Program-made: the position numbers and the translations under genes
Notes under the pieces: model-generated
What the model saw: only the letters and a program-made list of their open reading frames with translations
Databases searched by the model: none
What the model was told of the DNA's origin: nothing
Shown here: positions 23,996 to 31,273 of the stretch, in pieces
How the letters are laid out: each line of letters opens with the position of its first letter
How positions within the stretch are numbered: position 1 is the first letter of the stretch
NCBI GenBank assembly: GCA_000719105.1
Contig: JODX01000014.1
Location: 178,259-242,258 of the forward strand
Direction: 5' to 3'
Origin: Streptomyces sclerotialus
GTDB lineage: Bacteria > Actinomycetota > Actinomycetes > Streptomycetales > Streptomycetaceae
DNA: 64,000 nucleotides

Positions 23996-25690
23996 TCACC
24001 CCGGTGACGGGGCACCCGGTGTGATGCCGGGTGCCCCGTCGGGTACGACCGGACCCGCCGCCGAGTCGAAGGCGTGGGTCACCTCGGGCACGGTGCCCGG
24101 GGCGAGGAGTGCGCGCGCCCGTTCCTCGTGGCGGCGGTCGCTCGCCGTCAGCCGGGCGTGGTGCTGAGCGAGGTGCTCGGACCAGGAGGGCACCAGGTAG
24201 TTCTCGACGAACCGCGACGGATCGTTGCCGTCCTGGTAGAGGCCCCAGGTGAGCGCCCCCGTACGGCGTCGTGACCGGGCGACGTACGCCATGCGGTCCG
24301 TGAACTCGGCGCTCTTCCCCGGGGCGACACGGTAGGCGACGGACACCAGCACGGGACCGTCCGAGAGCCCGGGTTCGAACACCAGCGGCGGCGCGGGCCA
24401 GTGGCTCGACGGCGACGGATCGATGTCCTGGGCGTCGTGCAGCGGCCAGCGGCGTACGGTGACCGCGCTGACCAGCATCAGGACGGCGCCGGCCAGCAGC
24501 GCGGCGGTCAGGCCGAACCGGTCGGCCACGGCGCCCCACACGGGTGCCGCGAGCGCCTGCCCGCCCTGGAAGACCAGCAGGTAGACGGCGAGCCCGCGGG
24601 CCCTGACCCAGCCCGGAAGCCGCATCTGCACGGCCGTGTTGAGCGTGGAGAGCCCGGCGATCCAGGCGAGGCCGGCGGGCAGCAGCGCGACCGCCGCCGG
24701 CCAGGGGACGCGGACGAAGGCCAGCACCGCCAGGACGGCGGCGAAGGCCAGCGTGCCCGCGACGAGGGTGCCGTTGGCGCCGAGGGCCCGGCCGATCCGG
24801 GGCAGCACGAAGGCCCCGGCCACGGCACCGGCCCCGACCACGCCCAGCAGCACCCCGTAGCCGCCCGCGCCCAGTCCGAGCGAGCGGCTCGCGGTCAGCG
24901 GCAGCAGCGCCCACAGCGCGGCGCCGCCGGGGACGAACAGCATCGTGCGCAGGAGGACCCGGCGGACGCCCGGCGAGTGCCACACATAGCGGCGGGCGGC
25001 GTACAGGGCGGTCAGCAGACCTTCGTTCCCGCCGGCCCGGAGCGTCGCCGGCGCAGGCCGCCGCCAGGCCGTCAGCACGGCGGCGATGCCGAGGTAGGAG
25101 GCCGCGTTGAAGGCGAAGACCCAGCCCGGACCCGCCGCCGCGACCACCGCACCGCCGACGGCGGGCCCGACCGCGCGGGCCAGGTTCATGTTCACCGCGC
25201 CGAGGGCGGCCGCCTGGCCGAGGCGTTCACGTCCCACCAGCTCCGGCTGGACGGCCTGCCAGGCGGGCCCCATCAGGGCCGTACCGCAGCCCAGGAGGAA
25301 GGTGAGGGCCAGCAGCGTCAGCGGGGTGAGGGCGTCCGCGAACGCCAGCGCCGTCAGCACGCAGGAGACCGCCAGCATGGCGAACTGGGCCGTCAGCAGC
25401 ACCGCACGGCGGTCGAAGCGGTCGGCGAGCACACCGGAGGGCAGCGCCAGCAGCACGATGGGCAGACTGGAGGCCGTCTGCACGAGGGTCACGACCGCCG
25501 CGCTCTCGCCGACCAGGAACCACTGCGCGCCGACGGTCTGCATCCAGGTGCCGGTGTTGGAGACCAGCTGGGCGATCCACAGCGCCCGGAAGACGCGGGC
25601 GGCCAGGGGGGCCCAGGGGGAGTCGGGCTCGGCAGGCTTGGCGGGTTCGGCGGGTTGGGCGGGAGTCGGTGGTGATGGTACGGAGCTCAT
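23996..25690 (-). CDS. MFS transporter with C-terminal ABM-like domain
   Basis: A 564-aa protein. Residues ~30-430 are a 12-helix MFS_3 (EntS-like exporter) unit: FRALWIAQLVSNTGTWMQTV near the start and LPSGVLADRFDRRAVLL as the loop 2-3 motif. Residues ~440-550 form a soluble domain, GPVLVSVAYRVAPGKSAEFT, then RFVENYLVPSWSEHLAQHH, resembling antibiotic-biosynthesis-monooxygenase ferredoxin folds. This combination is known in the MFS_3 family. The N-terminus has a PAQPAEPAKPAEPD repeat. The terminator hairpin at 24006 lies inside its last codons. The substrate is unknown. Confidence 0.88.
   Translation of the reverse strand: MSSVPSPPTPAQPAEPAKPAEPDSPWAPLAARVFRALWIAQLVSNTGTWMQTVGAQWFLVGESAAVVTLVQTASSLPIVLLALPSGVLADRFDRRAVLLTAQFAMLAVSCVLTALAFADALTPLTLLALTFLLGCGTALMGPAWQAVQPELVGRERLGQAAALGAVNMNLARAVGPAVGGAVVAAAGPGWVFAFNAASYLGIAAVLTAWRRPAPATLRAGGNEGLLTALYAARRYVWHSPGVRRVLLRTMLFVPGGAALWALLPLTASRSLGLGAGGYGVLLGVVGAGAVAGAFVLPRIGRALGANGTLVAGTLAFAAVLAVLAFVRVPWPAAVALLPAGLAWIAGLSTLNTAVQMRLPGWVRARGLAVYLLVFQGGQALAAPVWGAVADRFGLTAALLAGAVLMLVSAVTVRRWPLHDAQDIDPSPSSHWPAPPLVFEPGLSDGPVLVSVAYRVAPGKSAEFTDRMAYVARSRRRTGALTWGLYQDGNDPSRFVENYLVPSWSEHLAQHHARLTASDRRHEERARALLAPGTVPEVTHAFDSAAGPVVPDGAPGITPGAPSPG
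24006..24040. terminator. Bidirectional terminator hairpin inside the MFS 3' end
   Basis: Perfect 14-bp arms (24006-24019 and 24027-24040, GACGGGGCACCCGG and complement) with a 7-nt loop, placed between convergent GNAT and MFS genes. It is within the final codons of the MFS gene. Confidence 0.7.
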
Positions 25691-26359
25691 CCTGGTCCAG
25701 GCCGGTGGGAAGTGGGGACGCGGACGGCCTCCGGCCGGGCCGTCCGCGCATGCGTGTGTCTGTGCCTCGGGGCTGGGGCCGGGTTCGGTACGGACAGGAT
25801 CCGGCGGCCCGGCCGGGGAGCCGCGCCGCCTGGCGGGAACACCGCGTTGCCGGTCTCATGTCCCAGCGTGCGCAGCACGTCAGCCGGCAGCCCGCGCATA
25901 CCGCTGCGGCTGCCCCCTCCCGGTCTCCCGGCGCGTCCTCGTCCGTCACGGCGGACGGGGAACCAGCCCGCCGACCGGCATTGCCGACACCTTGTGCAAC
26001 TCCCTCTTGATGCAATAGGAAGCGAATCGCACGGAACGAACAGCGGTCGCTTTGCCCGCCAGCAAAATAGGGCGGTCCGAGAGATCCGCGTGTTCCGTCA
26101 GCGCACTGCCTGCGTCCCCGAAGCGCACTGTCGGCATCGGTTCCTGGTGTGCGGCGAGGTGTTCCCTACGTTTCTCGTGCACTCCGGGACCGGTGACGGT
26201 GCACTCCTGGCCTACTGCCGTCCACCGCGGGGCTCTAGCGTGGCGGGCGACGGAACCGGGACGCCCACGCGTGTTCGGGGGGTGCGTGATCCGGTCCGTG
26301 ATCCGGTCCGCTGTCACCGCATTCACCGGTGGCATTCACCGAGACATCAGGAGAAGCAC
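25691..26359. other. Intergenic region upstream of the esterase gene
   Basis: About 670 bp. Composition drops noticeably in AT-richer pieces around 25,990-26,180. No frame has a ribosome-binding site or a recognisable protein. The final bases carry AGGAGA for the esterase. An undetected small RNA or a decayed gene is possible, but I see no direct evidence. Confidence 0.4.
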
Positions 26360-27358
26360 ATGTCCGATTCCGCCGAACCCGTCCAGCCGGTTCAGCAGGT
26401 CCAGCCGGTCGAGCCGGTGCTGGAGCCCGCGGCGGCCGCATTCGCGGAGGCGACCGCCAACCCGCCGTACCTGTTCGAACTGCCGCCGGCGGAGGGACGC
26501 AAGGCCGTCGACGAGGTGCAGTCCGGCGAGATCGCGAAGCCGGACGTCGACGAGGAGTGGATCACTGTCGAGGGCGGCCCGACCGGCAGTGTCCGGACCC
26601 GCATCGTCAAGCCCGCAGGCACCGAGGGCACCCTGCCGGTGATCCTCTACATCCACGGTGCCGGCTGGGTCTTCGGCAACGCCCACACCCACGACCGCCT
26701 GGTGCGCGAACTCGCCGTCGGCGCGGGCGCCGCGGTGGTCTTCCCCGAGTACGACCTCTCGCCCGAGGCCCGCTACCCGGTCGCCATCGAGCAGAACTAC
26801 GCCGTCGCCCGCTGGATCGTGGAGCAGGGCGCGGCCAAGGACCTGGACGGGGCGCGGCTGGCCGTGGCCGGCGACTCCGTCGGCGGCAACATGACCGCCG
26901 CGCTGACCCTGATGGCCAAGGAGCGCGGCGATGTGCCCCTGGTCCAGCAGGTGCTGTTCTACCCGGTGACGGACGCGAGCTTCGACACCGGCTCCTACCA
27001 CCGGTTCGCCACCGGCTACTTCCTGCGCCGCGACGGCATGCAGTGGTTCTGGGACCAGTACACGACCGACGAGGCCGAGCGCGCCCAGATCACCGCCTCC
27101 CCGCTGCGCGCCACGACCGAGCAGCTCACGGGCCTGCCGCCGGCCCTGGTCATCACCGGCGAGGCCGACGTGCTGCGCGACGAGGGCGAGGCGTACGCCA
27201 ACAAGCTGCGCGAGGCGGGCGTGCCCGTCACCGCCGTCCGTTACCAGGGCATCATCCACGACTTCGTGATGCTCAACGCCCTGCGCGAGACCCATGCCGC
27301 CGAAGCCGCCATAGCCCAGGCCGTCGCCACCCTGCGCGCCGCTCTGCACACCGCCTGA
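26360..27358 (+). CDS. Alpha/beta hydrolase, HSL family (acetyl-esterase-like)
   Basis: A 332-aa esterase. The oxyanion-hole motif is ILYIHGAGWVFGN (HGGGW type), the nucleophile elbow VAGDSVGGNM (Ser), the acid is in ITGEADVLRDEGE (Asp) and the base in GIIHDFVML (His). These are the hormone-sensitive-lipase family hallmarks; such enzymes hydrolyse short acyl esters. CAGGAG is 6 nt from the ATG. The N-terminus has a Val-Gln-Pro repeat (PVQPVQQVQPVEPVLEP). Remnants of another hydrolase follow directly. Confidence 0.9.
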   Translation: MSDSAEPVQPVQQVQPVEPVLEPAAAAFAEATANPPYLFELPPAEGRKAVDEVQSGEIAKPDVDEEWITVEGGPTGSVRTRIVKPAGTEGTLPVILYIHGAGWVFGNAHTHDRLVRELAVGAGAAVVFPEYDLSPEARYPVAIEQNYAVARWIVEQGAAKDLDGARLAVAGDSVGGNMTAALTLMAKERGDVPLVQQVLFYPVTDASFDTGSYHRFATGYFLRRDGMQWFWDQYTTDEAERAQITASPLRATTEQLTGLPPALVITGEADVLRDEGEAYANKLREAGVPVTAVRYQGIIHDFVMLNALRETHAAEAAIAQAVATLRAALHTA

Positions 27359-27371
27359 TGCGCTGATCACC

Positions 27372-27654
27372 GTGGCCGGTACCGCGGACAGCGTCGTCGG
27401 GCTGGTCCGCGTGGCGGCGTACGTCCTGGAGGAGGGGGAGAGCCTCGGCGAGCTGCAGGGCCGCCTCGCCGCCGGTGAGCAACCTCGAGCAGCGGACGTA
27501 CCCCGTCGCGGGCGGTGATCCCGCGGTCGAGGTCACCGGCACCAGGACGCCTTTTCGTCCGTCTTCGCCGCCGCCGTCTCCCAGGACGTCACCAGGGTCC
27601 CGGCCGAAGACGGTGGCCGACCTGATCCGCGAGGCGGTACGCGCGACGGGCTGA
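27372..27654 (+). pseudogene. Remnant of an alpha/beta hydrolase gene
   Basis: Three frames in turn give esterase-like pieces: VVGLVRVAAYVLEEGESLGE, then NLEQRTYPVAGGDPAVEVT, then HQDAFSSVFAAAVSQDVTRV, ending VADLIREAVRATG and a stop. The order fits the middle of an EstC-type hydrolase with at least two frameshifts and both ends missing, including the catalytic residues. Confidence 0.5.
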
Positions 27655-27768
27655 CCGGACGAACGGCGAGCGGGGCCGCGCGGACACATGCCCGGTGGCG
27701 GGTGTGTGCCCGTGCGGCCCCGCGCGTGCGCGCACCGTCCGGTAGGAGATCGGCAGGCCCCGGAGAAG

Positions 27769-28137
27769 TCAGCTTCGACAGCTCCCGGCCGGCTCGGCAC
27801 GCTCGGCCGGTCCGACAGGCAGACGCCCGGCCACCCTGAACGGGCCGGCATCCAGGTCGAGGCAGCGACTGCCGCCCGCCACGAGACGCAGGCCGCCGCC
27901 GGTGCACTGCAGCGCCCTGTGGACGCCGAGCAGAGTGAACAGACTCGCGTTGTCGCACCAGGTGACCGACGACAGGTCGATGACCACGGAACGTCTGCCG
28001 CAGCCCACGGCCGCGATCACTCGATCACACAGTTCCTGCACCGTGTCGCGATCCAGTTCGCCGAACAAACGCAGCCGTGCGATGCGGCTCTCGGCGACGG
28101 ACACGTCGCGGACAACCAGCCGGGCACACACACTCAC
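27769..28137 (-). CDS. STAS-domain protein (anti-sigma factor antagonist-like)
   Basis: A 122-aa STAS-fold protein: RLRLFGELDRDTVQELCDR, then RSVVIDLSSVTWCDNASL around the usual phosphorylatable Ser, and LLGVHRALQCTGGGLRLVAG. In Streptomyces such proteins bind anti-sigma kinases and free sigma factors of the SigB type. The residue after CDN is Ala then Ser, so phosphorylation at the canonical position is uncertain. GTG 28137 is preferred; a longer frame with TTG 28194 exists. No kinase partner is next to it. Confidence 0.75.
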   Translation of the reverse strand: MSVCARLVVRDVSVAESRIARLRLFGELDRDTVQELCDRVIAAVGCGRRSVVIDLSSVTWCDNASLFTLLGVHRALQCTGGGLRLVAGGSRCLDLDAGPFRVAGRLPVGPAERAEPAGSCRS

Positions 28138-28313
28138 AGCGTTCCACGAACTCGCATGCCCTACGTTCCACGAGGGCGGATCGGCAATTGCCAATCCGAG
28201 GGCAGGGGCGGGACGGGGAGCCGGGGTCCGACGACCCGGAGGGGGAAGCGGTGTCAGCAGGGCCGTCTATGCTGCGCACCGAATGATCATGTGGGACCAG
28301 GGGAGGGCGCGGC

Positions 28314-29300
28314 ATGTTCGGCAAGCTGTTCGGTGGGGGTGCGGAGAGACCGGTGGCGGATCCGTACGCCCTTCCCGTCACGGGCAGGCAGCGGAACGGG
28401 ATGTACACGCTGCGCGCGCTCGGGGACACGCGGGTGCTCGCGCTGGTGGAGGCGGCCGACGCGGGTGACTGGGAGGAGGTCAAGGCGGCGCTGGCCCCCT
28501 TCGACCTCGGCCGCGACCACCATGTCCTGGGCGAGCTGGCCGGCCTGGACGGGGTGCAGGACTGGATCGGCCGGGCCGTCGAGGAGGACAAGGAGCACCG
28601 GGCGACGGCCCTGCTGATATCGGGGGCGCGCCACGTCAGCTGGGGCTGGGAGGCGCGGACCGCCGCGCGTGCCGTGCACGTCACGCAGGAGCAGTGGCGG
28701 ATCTTCCACGAGCGGCTCCACATCGCCGAGGAGCAGCTGTTCGAGGCCGCCGAGCTGCGGCCGGACTGGATCACGCCGTGGCGCCGCCTGCTCACCTCCG
28801 GCCGCGGCATGTCGCTGGGCCCCGCCGTCAACGAGACCCGGCTCGACGCCGCCCTGCGCCGCGACCCGCTGGACCTGGAGACCCACCTCGAGTGGGTGTC
28901 GCAGTTGCAGCCCCGCTGGAGCGGCGAGCCCGGCCAGGCCCTGGCGTTCGCCCGCGACGCGCTCGCCCGCACCCCGCAGGGGCACCGCCTCGGCTGCGTG
29001 ATCGCCATGGCGCACATCGAGGAGTGGGTCGAGTCGGAACGCGGGGACTGCCTCGAAACACCCGAGATCCAGGCCGAGCTGCGGGCCGCGGCCGACCACA
29101 GCATCCTGCACCCCGCCTACGTGCGGCGCCTGGGCTGGCAGCACGACTTCAACATGTTCGCCATGGCCCTGTCGCTGGCCGGTGAGCGCCACACGGTCCG
29201 GCGCGTCTTCCAGGCGCTCGACGGCGCCTACACCGAGTGGCCCTGGACCTACTCGGGGAATGGCGAGAAGGAGTTCGCCCGCCACCACCGGCGCGCCTGA
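28314..29300 (+). CDS. Uncharacterised helical-repeat protein upstream of the HSP90 gene
   Basis: A 328-aa soluble protein, MFGKLFGGGAERPVADPYAL. It is mostly alpha-helical, with TPR-like alternations such as AAELRPDWITPWRRLLTSGR and NETRLDAALRRDPLDLETHL, and has many Trp/His residues (HVSWGWEAR, WQHDFNMF). I do not recognise a characterised family. GGGAGGG precedes the ATG. It lies 66 bp upstream of the HSP90-family gene on the same strand, so it may belong to that unit. Confidence 0.75.
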   Translation: MFGKLFGGGAERPVADPYALPVTGRQRNGMYTLRALGDTRVLALVEAADAGDWEEVKAALAPFDLGRDHHVLGELAGLDGVQDWIGRAVEEDKEHRATALLISGARHVSWGWEARTAARAVHVTQEQWRIFHERLHIAEEQLFEAAELRPDWITPWRRLLTSGRGMSLGPAVNETRLDAALRRDPLDLETHLEWVSQLQPRWSGEPGQALAFARDALARTPQGHRLGCVIAMAHIEEWVESERGDCLETPEIQAELRAAADHSILHPAYVRRLGWQHDFNMFAMALSLAGERHTVRRVFQALDGAYTEWPWTYSGNGEKEFARHHRRA

Positions 29301-29366
29301 GCGCATGCCGCTCCCGGTTCCGCCCGCCCGTCACCCCTCGCCCGCCCTCCCACTCCGGACTGCCCG

Positions 29367-31271
29367 ATGACTCTGCCCGACACCGCCGCGAACCCGGCCG
29401 GCGCCGACCGCACCTTCCAGGTGGATCTGCGCGGCCTCGTCGACCTCCTCTCCCACCACCTCTACTCCAGTCCCCGCGTCTACCTGCGTGAACTCCTCCA
29501 GAACGCGGTGGACGCGCTGACCGCCCGGTACGCCCTCGAACCGGCCGCCCCCACCCCGGCCCCCACCCCGGCCTCTGCCTCCGCCCCGGCTTCCGCTTCC
29601 GCCGACGCCTTCGGCATCCGCCTGTACGCCGACGGTTCGGTCGTACGCGTCGAGGACGACGGCGTCGGTCTCACCGAGGCGGACGTGCACACCTTCCTCG
29701 CGACGATCGGCCGCAGCAGCAAGCGCGCCGAGGCCGTGGCCGAGCAACGCGGCGACTTCATCGGCCAGTTCGGCATCGGCCTGCTCTCGTGCTTCCTGGT
29801 CGCGGACGAGATCCACGTCCTGAGCCGTTCCGCCCGGACTCCCGGCGCCCCCGCCGTGGAGTGGCGCGGACGCGGTGACGGCAGCTACACCGTCCGTACC
29901 CTGCCCGCCTCCGCCCGCCCCCGGCCCGGTACCACCGTCACGCTGACGCCGCGCGCCGACGCGGGCGAGTGGACCCGGCCGGCCCAGGTGCACGCGCTGG
30001 CCCGCCACTTCGGCTCCCTGCTGCGCCACCCGGTGACCTTCGACGACGGCACGGGCGGCACCGGCGGACCGGGCGTACCCGTCAACCCCGAGCCCGCACC
30101 CTGGGCGCGTACGTACCCGACCCCCGGAGCCCGCTCCCGCGCACTGGCCGCGTACGGCGAGGAGGTCTTCGGGTTCACGCCGCTGGACACCATCGAGCTG
30201 GACCTGCCGGCCGTGGGCCTGAAGGGCATCGCGTGCGTGCTGCCCGAGGCGGTGCCGGCCGGGCGCCGCCACGGCCATCGCGTGCACGTCAAGGGCATGC
30301 TGCTGTCCGAACAGGCCGAGGAGATCCTGCCCGAGTGGGCGTTCTTCGTGCGCTGCGTCGTCGACGCCGAGAGCCTGCGCCCGACGGCGTCCCGCGAGTC
30401 CCTGTACGAGGACGACACCCTCGCCGCCGTCCGCGACGCCCTCGCCGAGCGGCTGCGCGCCTGGATCGCCCGCGCCGCCGCCAGCGACCCGGAGCTGCTG
30501 GGCCGCTTCCTCCAGGCCCACCACCTGGCCGTGAAGTCGCTCGCGGTGCACGACGACGAGATCCTGCGGATGCTGCTGCCCTGGCTGCCGTTCGAGACCA
30601 CCGACGGACACTGCACCCTCGACGAGTTCGCGCGCACCCACCGCACCGTGCTCGTGACGTCGAGCGTGGAGGAGTTCCGGCAGGTGGCGGCGATCGCCTC
30701 GGCCGCCGGGCTCGGCGTCGTCAACGGCGGCTACACGTACGACCGCGCACTGGTCCACCGGCTGCCCGAGATCCGGCCCGAGGTCAGCGTCGCCGACCTC
30801 GACCCGGAGACCCTCACCGCCCACCTCGACCCCGTCGACCGGGAGACGGAACTGGCCGCCGCGGCCTACCTCGCCCTGGCCCGGGACGCCCTCGCCGTCT
30901 TCGACTGCGACGTCGCGCTGCGCACCTTCCAGCCCGCCTCCGCACCCGCCCTCCTCGTCGACAGCCGCGAGGCCCGGCACGAGCGGACCCGCTCCCGGCT
31001 CGCCCGTGAGCAGCAGGGCGGCGTCTGGGGCGACATCCTCGACGCCCTGCGCCAGGAGGCCCCGCGGGCCCAGCTGATCCTCAACCAGCTCAACCCGCTG
31101 GTCCGCGCCGCCGTCGCCATCGACGAGCCCGAACTGGCCCGCACCAGCGCCGAAGCCCTCTACGGGCAGGCCGCGATGCTCTCCCGGCGCCCGCTGAGGC
31201 CCGCCGAGTCGAGCCTCATCAACCGCTCCTTCCTCGACCTCCTCGCCCACGCCCTCCGCAAGGACAGCTGA
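29367..31271 (+). CDS. HSP90-family protein (divergent, second to HtpG)
   Basis: A 634-aa GHKL ATPase of the HSP90 fold. The N-terminal domain has VYLRELLQNAVDALTARYAL (Glu/Asn box), VEDDGVGLTEADVHTFLATI and GQFGIGLLSCFLVADEI; the middle domain follows with GHRVHVKGMLLSEQAEEILP and the SLRPTASRESLYEDDTL segment conserved in HtpG. A low-complexity Ala/Pro/Ser insert occupies about residues 60-82. The last part differs from HtpG. It is followed after 2 nt by a 983-aa repeat protein, so the two are likely co-translated. I infer a specialised chaperone and its partner. Confidence 0.9.
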   Translation: MTLPDTAANPAGADRTFQVDLRGLVDLLSHHLYSSPRVYLRELLQNAVDALTARYALEPAAPTPAPTPASASAPASASADAFGIRLYADGSVVRVEDDGVGLTEADVHTFLATIGRSSKRAEAVAEQRGDFIGQFGIGLLSCFLVADEIHVLSRSARTPGAPAVEWRGRGDGSYTVRTLPASARPRPGTTVTLTPRADAGEWTRPAQVHALARHFGSLLRHPVTFDDGTGGTGGPGVPVNPEPAPWARTYPTPGARSRALAAYGEEVFGFTPLDTIELDLPAVGLKGIACVLPEAVPAGRRHGHRVHVKGMLLSEQAEEILPEWAFFVRCVVDAESLRPTASRESLYEDDTLAAVRDALAERLRAWIARAAASDPELLGRFLQAHHLAVKSLAVHDDEILRMLLPWLPFETTDGHCTLDEFARTHRTVLVTSSVEEFRQVAAIASAAGLGVVNGGYTYDRALVHRLPEIRPEVSVADLDPETLTAHLDPVDRETELAAAAYLALARDALAVFDCDVALRTFQPASAPALLVDSREARHERTRSRLAREQQGGVWGDILDALRQEAPRAQLILNQLNPLVRAAVAIDEPELARTSAEALYGQAAMLSRRPLRPAESSLINRSFLDLLAHALRKDS

Positions 31272-31273
31272 CG

